A stretch of DNA of 64,000 bases from positions 1 through 64,000 of the forward strand of contig CAMLJN010000006.1 of the NCBI GenBank assembly GCA_946480445.1. Direction: 5' to 3'. The notes under the pieces were generated by a model. The model saw only the letters and a program-made list of their open reading frames with translations. It was not told where the DNA came from and did no database searches. The position numbers and the translations under genes were made by a program. Source of the stretch: an uncultured Buttiauxella sp. GTDB lineage: Bacteria > Pseudomonadota > Gammaproteobacteria > Enterobacterales > Enterobacteriaceae. Of this stretch, positions 52,786 to 63,035 are shown piece after piece; position 1 is the first letter of the stretch, and each line of letters starts with the position of its first letter.

Positions 52786-53853
52786 TTAGTCTTTTTCTTC
52801 CACGACCAGACCATCCGGCCAGGCATGAACCACCGCTTTTATCAGCGTGGCGAGCGGAATGGCGAAGAACACGCCCCAGAATCCCCACAGCCCGCCAAAG
52901 ATCACTACCGAAAGAATAATCACTAACGGGTGAAGATTAACGGCTTCCGAAAACAGCACCGGCACCAGCAGGTTGCCGTCTAACGCCTGAATAATCAGAT
53001 ATACCGCAAACAGCGTCCAGAATTCCGTGCCCAGGCCAAACTGGAACAGCGCCACACAAATGACCGGGATGGTCACCACAAAAGCACCGATATACGGAAT
53101 CAGCACCGAGAAACCAACCAGCACGGCCAGCAGCAGCGAATAGTTGAGGCCAAAAATGATAAAGCCAATGTAGGTGGCGATGCCCACCACGATCATTTCC
53201 AGCACTTTCCCGCGGATATAGTTGGTTATTTGCTGGTTCATCTCCAGCCAGACCTGCCCCGCAAGCCCACGGTTGCGAGGCAGAACCCGGCGCACGGCGT
53301 TGAGCATCTGCTCTTTATCTTTGACGAGGAAAAAGACCATCAGCGGCACCAGCACAAGATAAATCGCAAGCGTAAGCAGCCCCACCAGCGAGGCCAGCGA
53401 GTACTTCACCACCTGGTCGCCCATGCCGGACATTCGTCCGCGCAGGTTTTCAGCCATTGCATCAATAATGCCGGCATCGACCAGGGCCGGATAACGTTTC
53501 GGCAGGGTGGCGGCAAAATCCGACAGCTTATTGAGCATGCCGGGCATATCACGAATCAGGTAGATCCCCTGCTGCCAGGCCACCGGCGCGACGACCAGCA
53601 CCATCACCATTAAGATGCCGACAAACAGCACCAGAACGAGGGTTGCAGCCCAGGTGCGCGAACAGCCCAGGCGCTGCAGGCGAGCCGTTGGCCACTCCAG
53701 CAGATAAGCCAGCACGATTGCGACCAACAGCGGAGCTAAAAGCCCGTGGAAGAAAAAGAGAATGACAAAACCTGCCAGCAAAATGACCAGCAAGGCGATG
53801 GCCTCCGGATCGCTAAATCGCCGACGATACCACTGCAACAACATCTCAAGCAT
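52786..53853 (-). CDS. perM: AI-2E family transporter-like protein PerM
   Basis: A 355-residue inner-membrane protein of the AI-2E family (formerly yfgO). About eight hydrophobic segments are visible (IALLVILLAGFVILFFFHG, LVLVLFVGILMVMVLVVAP, ASLVGLLTLAIYLVLVPLMV). Function is uncertain; it is listed as a putative permease. The start aligns with E. coli MLEMLMQWYRRRF and has AGGGA upstream. An in-frame extension of 57 codons is not conserved. It is divergent from bepA. Confidence 0.92.
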   Translation of the reverse strand: MLEMLLQWYRRRFSDPEAIALLVILLAGFVILFFFHGLLAPLLVAIVLAYLLEWPTARLQRLGCSRTWAATLVLVLFVGILMVMVLVVAPVAWQQGIYLIRDMPGMLNKLSDFAATLPKRYPALVDAGIIDAMAENLRGRMSGMGDQVVKYSLASLVGLLTLAIYLVLVPLMVFFLVKDKEQMLNAVRRVLPRNRGLAGQVWLEMNQQITNYIRGKVLEMIVVGIATYIGFIIFGLNYSLLLAVLVGFSVLIPYIGAFVVTIPVICVALFQFGLGTEFWTLFAVYLIIQALDGNLLVPVLFSEAVNLHPLVIILSVVIFGGLWGFWGVFFAIPLATLIKAVVHAWPDGLVVEEKD

Positions 53854-54075
53854 ACATCCCTTCCCTGACAGCATTGTGCGAACCGGGATTGTATCGAAAT
53901 GTCCCAGGAAAGACTTCGCTTTTTGCGCCCGGTCACCACCTGGTTGAGGAAGGATGAAGGTTTCAGTGTTAAGATTTTCTTCGTTCGTTACCCGGTCGAC
54001 ATAACACGGCAATAATACGAACAAAACAGCCCGAAACGTGTCGAAACTAGACCCCGATGAAACAGGATAGAGGTT

Positions 54076-55539
54076 ATGTTCAAGCAGTTAAAAAAAACGC
54101 TGGTTGCAACACTGATAACAACCTTATTTGCCGCACAGGTAGCACCTGCCTTTGCGGATGTGGCCGATCAGCTGCCGGATATGGGCACCACGGCCGGAAA
54201 CACGCTGTCCATAGGTCAGGAATTGCAGATGGGCGATTTTTACGTACGCCAGCTGCGCGGCAGCGCCCCCCTGATAAACGATCCGCTACTGGTACAGTAC
54301 ATCAACGGCCTGGGCATGCGCCTGGTGAGCCATGCCGACTCGGTCAGGACGTCCTTTCACTTTTTCCTGATCAATAACGATGAAATTAACGCCTTTGCCT
54401 TCTTCGGCGGTAACGTCGTGCTGCACTCGGCCCTGTTCCGCTATGCCGATAGCGAAAGCCAGCTCGCCTCAGTGATGGCGCACGAAATCTCGCACGTCAC
54501 GCAGCGCCACCTCGCAAGGGCGATGGAAGATCAGAAAAGAAATGCCCCCCTTACCTGGGTCGGCGCTTTAGGATCTATTTTGTTGGCCATGGCCAGCCCG
54601 CAGGCCGGGATGGCCGCGTTAACCGGCACGCTGGCCGGTACCCGGCAAGGCATGATCAGCTTTACCCAGCAAAACGAGCAGGAAGCGGATCGCATTGGCA
54701 TTCAGGTTTTGCAGCGCGCAGGCTTTGACCCACAGGCAATGCCCACCTTCCTTGAAAAGCTGCTCGACCAGGCCCGCTTTTCCACCCGCCCGCCGGAAAT
54801 TCTGCTGACCCACCCCTTGCCGGAAAGCCGTCTGGCCGACGCGCGAAACCGCGCCAACCAGATGCGACCGATAGTGGTGCAGTCATCGGCAGATTTTTAC
54901 ATGGCGAAGGTGCGCACACTGGGCATGTATAACTCCGGCCGCAATCAGCTGACCCAGGATTTACTTGATGCCTGGTCGAAAGGTAACGTCCGCGAGCAGC
55001 AGGCGGCCACCTATGGCCGCGCGCTGCAGGCCATGGAAGCCAAAAACTGGAGCGAAGCCCGCAAACAGCTTCAGCCCCTGCTGGCCGCACAGCCCGCAAA
55101 CCCGTGGTATCTCGATTTATCGACGGATATAGACTTAGGGCAAAACAAACCGCTGGACGCCATCAATCGCCTGAAGAGCGCGCCGGGTGTGAACCTTAAC
55201 CCGGTTTTACAGCTTAACCTTGCCAACGCCTACGTGCAGGCCGGGCAAAATGCCCAGGCGGCGACCCTTCTTAATCGCTACACCTTCGCCTATCCGGACG
55301 ACGGCAACGGCTGGGATCTGCTGGCCCAGGCACAAGCCGGGCTGGGCAATCGCGATCAGGAGCTGGCGGCACGCGCCGAAGGCATGGCTCTGGCAGGCCG
55401 CCTGGATCAGGCTATCTCTCTGCTCAGCAGCGCCAGCTCGCAGGTAAAAGTCGGCAGTCTGCAACAGGCGCGTTACGACGCGCGTATCGATCAGTTCCGC
55501 GAGCTGCAAAAGCGCTTCCTTCAATATCAGAAGATGTAA
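54076..55539 (+). CDS. bepA: Beta-barrel assembly-enhancing protease BepA
   Basis: A 487-residue periplasmic M48 metalloprotease and chaperone (formerly yfgC) that aids assembly of LptD and degrades stalled outer-membrane proteins. A signal peptide ends at APAFA (about residue 27). The zinc site is HEISH ([15 protein letters not shown]) with the downstream glutamate in NEQEADRIG. The C-terminal half has TPR repeats. GATAGAGGTT precedes the ATG. yfgD follows 11 bases later. Confidence 0.95.
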   Translation: MFKQLKKTLVATLITTLFAAQVAPAFADVADQLPDMGTTAGNTLSIGQELQMGDFYVRQLRGSAPLINDPLLVQYINGLGMRLVSHADSVRTSFHFFLINNDEINAFAFFGGNVVLHSALFRYADSESQLASVMAHEISHVTQRHLARAMEDQKRNAPLTWVGALGSILLAMASPQAGMAALTGTLAGTRQGMISFTQQNEQEADRIGIQVLQRAGFDPQAMPTFLEKLLDQARFSTRPPEILLTHPLPESRLADARNRANQMRPIVVQSSADFYMAKVRTLGMYNSGRNQLTQDLLDAWSKGNVREQQAATYGRALQAMEAKNWSEARKQLQPLLAAQPANPWYLDLSTDIDLGQNKPLDAINRLKSAPGVNLNPVLQLNLANAYVQAGQNAQAATLLNRYTFAYPDDGNGWDLLAQAQAGLGNRDQELAARAEGMALAGRLDQAISLLSSASSQVKVGSLQQARYDARIDQFRELQKRFLQYQKM

Positions 55540-55550
55540 CAGGAGTTTTA

Positions 55551-55907
55551 ATGACTACGACCGTCACCATTTATCACAATCCGCGTTGCTCCAAGAGCCG
55601 CGAAACCCTGGCTTTATTAAAGGAAAACGGCGTTGAGCCTGAAGTCGTGCTGTATCTGGACACCCCCCCGGATGCGGCTACCCTCGCATCGCTGCTGAGC
55701 AAACTGGGTTTTACCAGCGCGCGTGAGCTTATGCGCCAGAAAGAAGATCTCTATAAGGAACTGAATTTAGGTGACAAGCAGCTGAGCGAAGCGCAGCTGA
55801 TTCAGGCGATGATCGATAATCCTAAACTGATTGAACGTCCGATCGTGCTGGCAAACGGGAAAGCGCGTATTGGCCGCCCGCCGGAGTCAGTGCTGGCGAT
55901 TTTGTAA
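55551..55907 (+). CDS. yfgD: ArsC-family protein YfgD
   Basis: A 118-residue protein similar to glutaredoxin-dependent arsenate reductases. The catalytic-type cysteine C13 is in HNPRCSKSRETL. Conserved ELMRQKEDLYKEL and RPIVLANGKARIGRPPE segments resemble ArsC of plasmid R773. No ars genes are nearby, so arsenate reduction is only a family-based guess. AACAGGAG precedes the ATG, 11 bases after bepA; it is probably in the same transcript. Confidence 0.9.
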   Translation: MTTTVTIYHNPRCSKSRETLALLKENGVEPEVVLYLDTPPDAATLASLLSKLGFTSARELMRQKEDLYKELNLGDKQLSEAQLIQAMIDNPKLIERPIVLANGKARIGRPPESVLAIL

Positions 55908-55914
55908 CGCTTGC

Positions 55915-55940
55915 GCCTTCTCCTCCCACAGGGAGAAGGC
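55915..55940. terminator. CT/GA-rich hairpin between yfgD and hda
   Basis: GCCTTCTCC-tcccacag-GGAGAAGGC forms a 9-bp stem at the convergent yfgD/hda junction. It is one of four such hairpins in this window. Confidence 0.6.
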
Positions 55941-55952
55941 CCGGATAAGGGG

Positions 55953-56654
55953 CTACAGCCCCAGTATCTCTTTCACAAAAGGTATGGTTAGCTTGCGCTG
56001 GGCGGTAATAGAGGCGCGATCGAGCTGATCGAGAGTCATAAAGAGCGTGCGCATTTCGCGGTCGAGACGTTTGAGTAAAAAGCGCCCCACATCTTCCGGC
56101 AGTTCAAATCCGCGCTGGCGCGCGCGCAACTGCAGGGCCTGAAGTTTATCATCGTCCGACAGCGGCTGAAGCTTATAGATTTGCCCCCAATCCAGACGGG
56201 AAGCCAAATCGGGTAATTGCAGATTAAGCTGGCGCGGTGGCCGATCGCCGGTGATCAGTAGCCGGGTATTACCCGTTTCCAGGATGCGGTTATAGAGATT
56301 AAAGATCGCCATTTCCCACAGTTCGTCACCCGCCACGCATTCGATATTATCAATACATACCAGCGAAAGCTGTTCCATGCCGTCTAACACTTCCGGGACG
56401 AACCAGGTGCGTTTATCCAAAGGCACATAGCCTACCGCTTCCCCCCGCTGCGACAGTTCCGCACAGGCAGCATGCAATAAGTGGCTACGCCCGCCCCCTT
56501 CCCGCGACCAAAAATAGATGTACCCGCTGTGATCCTGACGGAGCACGGCCTGGAGGGCGGCAAGTAAAGAGGGGTTATCACCCGGCCAGAAACTGGCAAA
56601 AGTTTCATCGTCAGGCAAATAGAGTGGCAAGGAGAGCTGTGCCGGTGTATTCAG
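55953..56654 (-). CDS. hda: DnaA regulatory inactivator Hda
   Basis: A 233-residue AAA+ protein that, with the beta clamp, promotes hydrolysis of DnaA-bound ATP (RIDA) and prevents over-initiation. The clamp-binding motif QLSLPL is at the N-terminus. The variant P-loop is [12 protein letters not shown], and the C-terminal helix bundle follows. I use the CTG start preceded by GAGGT, because E. coli Hda is reported to start at CTG with the same length and sequence. An ATG 15 bases upstream is the alternative ([11 protein letters not shown]). It lies downstream of uraA. Confidence 0.93.
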   Translation of the reverse strand: MNTPAQLSLPLYLPDDETFASFWPGDNPSLLAALQAVLRQDHSGYIYFWSREGGGRSHLLHAACAELSQRGEAVGYVPLDKRTWFVPEVLDGMEQLSLVCIDNIECVAGDELWEMAIFNLYNRILETGNTRLLITGDRPPRQLNLQLPDLASRLDWGQIYKLQPLSDDDKLQALQLRARQRGFELPEDVGRFLLKRLDREMRTLFMTLDQLDRASITAQRKLTIPFVKEILGL

Positions 56655-56750
56655 AAGGACCTCAATCATAACGGGCAGAAAACGCGAAGAGTTTAACACA
56701 GATTTGCCAGACAGGAGAACCGGACGGGAACGCCGCCCGGTCTGTCAATC

Positions 56751-58037
56751 TTATGATTTAATCTCGCTTTCGTGCGCGTCCAGCACAACCTCTTCCGGGC
56801 GAAGCATGCTGATAAGCTTAAAGATCAGGCTCAGGCCAACGCCCACAATAGTGGCCAGCGCCATGCCTTTCAGCTCGGCCGCGCCGATATGCACCTTCGC
56901 GCCGCTCACGCCGATGATCAGGATGACCGAGGTCAGGATCAGGTTTTGCGCCTTGCTGTAATCCACTTTCGATTCGATCAGCACGCGAATACCGGAAGCG
57001 CCGATCACGCCGTACAGCAGCAGCGAAACGCCGCCCATGACCGGTACGGGGATAATCTGAATCGCCGCCGCCAGTTTTCCGACGCAGGAAAGCAGGATCG
57101 CCAGAATCGCCGCGCCGCCGATAACCCAGGTGGAATACACACGGGTGATAGCCATCACGCCGATGTTTTCGCCGTAGGTGGTATTTGGCGTAGAGCCGAA
57201 GAAGCCGGAGAAAATCGTCGAAACGCCGTTGGCGAACATAGAGCGATGCAGGCCGGGATCGCGAATCAAATCTTTCTTCACGATATTCGCCGTCACCACC
57301 AGGTGGCCAACGTGCTCGGCAATCACCACCAGCGCGGCAGGCAGAATGGTGAAGATGGCAAACCACTCAAAACGCGGCGTATAGAAAGTTGGCAGAGCAA
57401 ACCAGTGCGCTTCACGGATTGGCGTCACATCGACCACGCCCATCGCAAAGGAGAGTGCGTAACCCGCCAGCACGCCGATCAGAATCGGGATAATCGCCAG
57501 GAAGCCACGGAACAGAACGGAGCCAAAAACCGTTACCGCAAGCGTTACCAGAGAAATAATAATCGTGGTGGAGTCAGGAGAAGTCCCTTCCGCAGGCAAC
57601 AGGCCCGCCATATTCGCGGCAACCCCCGCCAGCTCAAGGCCGATAACCGCCACGATCGCGCCCATCGCCGCCGGAGGGAACATCACGTCCAGCCAGCCGG
57701 TCCCCGCCTTCTTCACAATCAGCGCCACAATACAGAACAGCACGCCGCACATGATAAAGCCGCCCAGCGCGACTTCGTAGCCCAGCGGCAGCAGAAGCAA
57801 AACCGGGGAGATAAAGGCAAAGCTCGATCCCAGATACGCCGGGATTTTACCTTTACAGATAAACAGATACAGCAGCGTGCCCAGGCCGTTAAACAGCAGG
57901 ACCGTCGCCGGGTTAATGTGAAACAGGATAGGCACCAGAACGGTGGCCCCAAACATAGCGAACAGGTGCTGCAAGCTTAACGGAATCGTTTGCAACAGCG
58001 GGGGTCTTTCACTTACCCCGATAGCGCGGCGGGTCAT
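56751..58037 (-). CDS. uraA: Uracil:proton symporter UraA
   Basis: A 428-residue inner-membrane transporter of the NCS2 family that imports uracil with a proton. About 14 hydrophobic helices are visible. Substrate-site residues lie in the segments AEHVGHLVVTANIV (TM8) and GSTPNTTYGENIGVMA (TM10). It is co-transcribed with upp, which supplies the converting enzyme. A terminator-like hairpin lies between the two genes. Confidence 0.96.
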   Translation of the reverse strand: MTRRAIGVSERPPLLQTIPLSLQHLFAMFGATVLVPILFHINPATVLLFNGLGTLLYLFICKGKIPAYLGSSFAFISPVLLLLPLGYEVALGGFIMCGVLFCIVALIVKKAGTGWLDVMFPPAAMGAIVAVIGLELAGVAANMAGLLPAEGTSPDSTTIIISLVTLAVTVFGSVLFRGFLAIIPILIGVLAGYALSFAMGVVDVTPIREAHWFALPTFYTPRFEWFAIFTILPAALVVIAEHVGHLVVTANIVKKDLIRDPGLHRSMFANGVSTIFSGFFGSTPNTTYGENIGVMAITRVYSTWVIGGAAILAILLSCVGKLAAAIQIIPVPVMGGVSLLLYGVIGASGIRVLIESKVDYSKAQNLILTSVILIIGVSGAKVHIGAAELKGMALATIVGVGLSLIFKLISMLRPEEVVLDAHESEIKS

Positions 58038-58087
58038 GTTGTTGTCCTCAGAGTATTGTTTTTAAGAACGACGTGCTTTAAAAATCA

Positions 58088-58123
58088 AAAAAAAGCCGAC
58101 TTTCGAAGTCGGCTGCTTTTTTT
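58088..58123 (-). terminator. Terminator-like hairpin between upp and uraA
   Basis: AAAAGCCGAC-tttcgaa-GTCGGCTgcTTTTTTT forms a hairpin with T runs on both strands, at the end of upp. On the minus strand it would reduce transcription from upp into uraA. Confidence 0.85.
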
Positions 58124-58748
58124 ATTTCGTACCAAATATCTTGTCACCGGCATCGCCGAGGCCCGGAATAATGTAACCGTGCTCGTTGAGACCCTGATCG
58201 ATAGAAGCCGTGTACAGCTCCACGTCCGGGTGCACTTTCTCAAGGGCGGCAATCCCTTCCGGCGCGGCAACCAGCACCAGCACTTTAATGCTGGTACAGC
58301 CAGCATTTTTCAACAGGTCGATGGTAGCAATCATCGAGCCGCCGGTCGCCAGCATCGGGTCAACCACCAGCGCCATGCGCTCTTCAATATTAGAAACCAG
58401 CTTCTGGAAGTAAGGCACCGGCTCCAGGGTTTCTTCATTACGGTAAACGCCCACCACGCTGATGCGCGCGCTTGGGACGTTTTCCAGTACGCCTTCCATC
58501 ATGCCCAGGCCGGCACGCAGAATAGGAACAACGGTAATTTTCTTACCTTTGATCTGGTCGATCTCCACCGGACCGTTCCAGCCCTCGATGGTTACTTTTT
58601 CCGTTTCCAGATCCGCGGTAGCTTCGTAAGTCAGCAGACTGCCAACCTCTGAGGCGAGTTCACGAAAGCGCTTGGTACTGATGTCCTGCTCACGCATCAG
58701 GCCCAGCTTGTGTTTGACGAGTGGGTGTTTCACTTCCACGATCTTCAT
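58122..58748 (-). CDS. upp: Uracil phosphoribosyltransferase
   Basis: A 208-residue salvage enzyme that makes UMP from uracil and PRPP. It starts [20 protein letters not shown], like E. coli Upp. The PRPP loop is [17 protein letters not shown], and the uracil-binding region is near [14 protein letters not shown] chose the ATG that follows CGGGGAGAAAGAGT; the open frame extends upstream through the promoter and is not coding. First gene of upp-uraA. Confidence 0.97.
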   Translation of the reverse strand: MKIVEVKHPLVKHKLGLMREQDISTKRFRELASEVGSLLTYEATADLETEKVTIEGWNGPVEIDQIKGKKITVVPILRAGLGMMEGVLENVPSARISVVGVYRNEETLEPVPYFQKLVSNIEERMALVVDPMLATGGSMIATIDLLKNAGCTSIKVLVLVAAPEGIAALEKVHPDVELYTASIDQGLNEHGYIIPGLGDAGDKIFGTK

Positions 58749-58777
58749 ACTCTTTCTCCCCGAGAGATTGGCGTCCA

Positions 58778-58799
58778 CAAAAAAAATCGCCGGATTATA
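58778..58799 (-). promoter_or_regulatory. upp promoter with reiterative-initiation start GATTTTTTTTG
   Basis: On the minus strand the -10 TATAAT (58799-58794) is followed six bases later by GATTTTTTTTG (58788-58778). In E. coli upp this initial transcribed sequence leads to UTP-dependent slippage and start-site switching, which lowers upp expression when UTP is high. Eight T are present, as in E. coli. Confidence 0.88.
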
Positions 58800-58900
58800 C
58801 CGCTTTTTCAGCGCTCCGCCACCGCTATTGGGGTTGATCGAGATCAACCCGCCTCGATTGAGTATAAATCAACAATATTTATTCCCGCGTGATAAGAGGC

Positions 58901-58916
58901 TCGCAAACGTTTGCCT
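58901..58916 (+). promoter_or_regulatory. PurR operator upstream of purM
   Basis: TCGCAAACGTTTGCCT matches the PurR consensus at 14 of 16 bases. A -10-like TAGAAT at 58924-58929 lies just after it, so PurR would block the -35 region of the purMN promoter. The remaining leader of about 190 bases to purM shows no further feature I can name. Confidence 0.85.
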
Positions 58917-59115
58917 GCACTGTTAGAATTGCCGCGTTTTTTATTTCAGCCCAGCCTATCTGGCTGATGACAAGCCTTATGCCACCACCAAAAGCAAAGG
59001 CTTTGCCAGATAGATGACCAGGAAAATCACTTTATTGGTTTTCGGCTGATAACCACAAAGAGCGAAAAACCACGCTTTTTCACTCTTTGTCAGCAATCTT
59101 ACCGATGGAACCTGA

Positions 59116-60155
<1,040 letters not shown>

Positions 60156-60156
<1 letters not shown>

Positions 60157-60797
60157 TGAAACGCATTGTGGTGCTGATTTCCGGTAACGGAAGCAATCTT
60201 CAGGCAATAATTGACGCCTGCCAGGCCAGAAAGATTAACGGCACCCTTGCCGCGGTATTCAGCAATAAGGCCGATGCGTTCGGCCTTGAGCGCGCGAGTG
60301 ACGCAGGCATTCCTGCCCACGCGCTGGCCGCCAGCCAGTTTGCCGATCGCGCCGCTTTCGATCGCGAACTGATGCTGGAGATCGACGCTTACGCCCCGGA
60401 TCTGGTGGTGCTTGCGGGATACATGCGAATCTTAAGCCCTGAGTTCGTCGCCCATTACAGCGGCCGACTGATCAATATTCACCCTTCCCTGCTGCCGAAA
60501 TATCCCGGCCTGCATACGCATCGCCAGGTGCTGGACAACGGTGATACCGAGCACGGCACCTCGGTGCATTTTGTCACGGAAGAGTTGGACGGCGGCCCGG
60601 TGATTCTGCAGGCCAAAATCCCGGTGTTTGACGGCGATAGCGAAGACGAAATCACCGCTCGCGTACAGCATCAGGAGCACGCCATTTATCCGCTGGTGGT
60701 TAGCTGGTTTATGGACGGGCGTCTGGAAATGCGCGAGAACAAAGCCTGGCTCGATGGCGCAGAACTCCCCCCGCAGGGTCACGCGGCAGAAGAATAA
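60156..60797 (+). CDS. purN: Phosphoribosylglycinamide formyltransferase PurN
   Basis: A 213-residue enzyme that formylates GAR with 10-formyl-THF. The GNGSNLQAIID loop binds GAR phosphate. Catalytic residues N, H and D are in LINIHPSLLPKYPGLH and VTEELDGGPVI. I chose the ATG in TGATG; an overlapping GTG one codon upstream is a minor alternative. It is coupled to purM and ends at a terminator. Confidence 0.96.
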
Positions 60798-60803
60798 AAC
60801 GCA

Positions 60804-60828
60804 AGGGGCCACTCAGGCCCCTTTTTTT
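60804..60828 (+). terminator. Terminator after purN
   Basis: AAGGGGCC-actca-GGCCCCTTTTTTT is a hairpin with a T run just after the purN stop. Confidence 0.92.
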
Positions 60829-60969
60829 ACGCCTGGGTTTCAGGAAAAGCAGGTGCAAAACAGCCAAACACACGACTTTGGCTTACGTCGTTGGACATTC
60901 CACGGCAAAGCTCGCCATAATGAGGGGCGTGACGGCATTTATCGTCCACGAAAACGGAAGTGAGGGCTA

Positions 60970-63030
60970 ATGGGTCAGGATAAGCTGTATATCGAAAAAG
61001 AACTGAGCTGGTTGTCTTTTAACGAACGTGTGCTCCAGGAAGCGGCGGATAAAATCAACCCGCTTATCGAAAGAATGCGTTTTCTCGGCATCTATTCGAA
61101 TAACCTTGATGAGTTTTACAAGGTGCGTTTCGCCGAGCTTAAGCGGCGTATTCTGATCAGTGAAGAACAAGGCACAGCGCCTAACTCGCGTCATCTGCTC
61201 AATAAAATTCAGGCCCGGGTGCTAAAGGCCGATCAGGAATTTGACAGCCTGTATAACGATCTGCTGCTGGAAATGGCGCGCAACCAGATATTCCTGATTA
61301 ACGAACGTCAGCTTTCTGAGAACCAGCAAAACTGGCTACGCCATTACTTCAAGCACTACCTGCGCCAGCACATTACCCCCATCCTCATCAACCACGACAC
61401 CGATCTGGTGCAGTTTTTAAAGGATGATTACACCTATCTGGCGGTGGAGATTATCCGCGGCAGCGACACCCGCTACGCGCTGCTGGAGATCCCGTCGGAT
61501 AAAGTGCCGCGTTTTGTGAACCTGCCGCCGGAAGCACCGCGCCGCCGTAAGCCGATGATCCTGCTGGACAACATTCTGCGCTACTGCCTGGATGATATTT
61601 TTAAAGGCTTCTTCGACTACGACGCGCTGAACGCCTACTCGATGAAAATGACCCGCGACGCGGAGTATGACCTGGTGACCGAAATGGAATCCAGCCTGCT
61701 TGAGCTGATGTCATCGAGCCTGAAGCAGCGTCTTACCGCCGAGCCGGTGCGCTTTGTTTACCAGCGCGACATGCCCGATGCGATGGTCGAAATGCTGCGC
61801 AACAAGCTGACCATTACCAACTACGACTCCATTATTCCGGGCGGGCGTTACCACAATTTTAAAGATTTTATTAACTTCCCGAACGTCGGCAAAGCTAACC
61901 TGGTCAATAAGCCGCTGCCGCGCCTGCGCCATATCTGGTTCGATAAATTCCGCAACGGTTTCGACGCAATCCGCAACCGCGACGTGCTGCTTTACTACCC
62001 TTACCACACCTTTGAGCACGTGCTGGAGCTGCTGCGCCAGGCCTCGTTTGACCCGAGCGTACTGGCGATAAAAATCAATATTTACCGCGTAGCAAAAGAC
62101 TCACGCATTATTGAGTCCATGATCCATGCGGCGCACAACGGCAAAAAAGTCACCGTCGTGGTGGAACTACAGGCGCGTTTCGACGAAGAAGCCAACATCC
62201 ACTGGGCAAAACGCCTGACGGAAGCCGGGGTGCACGTTATCTTCTCGGCGCCAGGCCTGAAAATTCACGCCAAGCTGTTTCTTATCTCGCGTAAAGAAAA
62301 CGATGAGGTTGTACGCTACGCGCATATCGGTACCGGCAACTTTAACGAGAAAACCGCTCGTCTTTACACCGACTATTCGCTGCTGACCGCCGATGCGCGC
62401 ATCACCAATGAAGTGCGCCGGGTATTCAACTTTATTGAAAACCCTTACCGTCCGGTGACCTTCGAGTACCTGATGGTTTCACCGCAAAACTCTCGCCGCC
62501 TGCTCTACGATCTGGTCGATCGCGAGATTGCTAACGCGCAAAACGGTGCACCCTCCGGCATTACGCTGAAGCTTAATAACCTGGTGGATAAAGGCCTGGT
62601 CGACAGACTCTATGCTGCCTCCAGCTCCGGCGTGAAGGTCAATCTGCTGGTGCGCGGCATGTGTTCCCTGATCCCGAACCTCGAAGGCATCAGCGATAAC
62701 ATTCGGGTTATCAGCATCGTCGATCGCTATCTTGAGCACGACCGCGTGTACGTGTTTGAGAACGGCGGCGACAAAAAAGTCTATCTCTCCTCAGCAGACT
62801 GGATGACGCGTAACATCGACTACCGCATCGAAGTGGCCGTGGCGATCCTCGACCCGCGCCTCAGACAGCGCGTGCTGGATATTATTGACATTCTATTTAG
62901 CGATACCGTAAAAGCACGCTATCTCGATAAAGAACTGAGTAATCGCTACGTGCCGCGAGGCAACCGCCGCAAGGTGCGCTCGCAGTTGGCGATTTACGAT
63001 TACATTAAATCTCTGGAACAACCTGACTAA
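60970..63030 (+). CDS. ppk: Polyphosphate kinase PPK1
   Basis: A 686-residue membrane-associated enzyme that makes polyphosphate from ATP. N-terminal domain [16 protein letters not shown] is followed by head and two C-terminal phospholipase-D-like domains. The autophosphorylated histidine is in [10 protein letters not shown]. Further conserved segments are [17 protein letters not shown] and [14 protein letters not shown]. Length is close to E. coli Ppk (688). GTGAGGGCT precedes the ATG. ppx follows after five bases. Confidence 0.97.
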   Translation: MGQDKLYIEKELSWLSFNERVLQEAADKINPLIERMRFLGIYSNNLDEFYKVRFAELKRRILISEEQGTAPNSRHLLNKIQARVLKADQEFDSLYNDLLLEMARNQIFLINERQLSENQQNWLRHYFKHYLRQHITPILINHDTDLVQFLKDDYTYLAVEIIRGSDTRYALLEIPSDKVPRFVNLPPEAPRRRKPMILLDNILRYCLDDIFKGFFDYDALNAYSMKMTRDAEYDLVTEMESSLLELMSSSLKQRLTAEPVRFVYQRDMPDAMVEMLRNKLTITNYDSIIPGGRYHNFKDFINFPNVGKANLVNKPLPRLRHIWFDKFRNGFDAIRNRDVLLYYPYHTFEHVLELLRQASFDPSVLAIKINIYRVAKDSRIIESMIHAAHNGKKVTVVVELQARFDEEANIHWAKRLTEAGVHVIFSAPGLKIHAKLFLISRKENDEVVRYAHIGTGNFNEKTARLYTDYSLLTADARITNEVRRVFNFIENPYRPVTFEYLMVSPQNSRRLLYDLVDREIANAQNGAPSGITLKLNNLVDKGLVDRLYAASSSGVKVNLLVRGMCSLIPNLEGISDNIRVISIVDRYLEHDRVYVFENGGDKKVYLSSADWMTRNIDYRIEVAVAILDPRLRQRVLDIIDILFSDTVKARYLDKELSNRYVPRGNRRKVRSQLAIYDYIKSLEQPD

Positions 63031-63035
63031 ACGCT

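Noticed and set aside
56772-57980. Long open frame (402 codons) opposite uraA
   Set aside because: It mirrors the membrane protein gene, with an Arg/Gln/His-rich product and no ribosome binding site or family; it is a shadow frame.
60830-60969. Pho box before ppk
   Set aside because: No convincing repeat of the CTGTCAT type was found; only a loose -35/-10 pair with poor spacing is visible.
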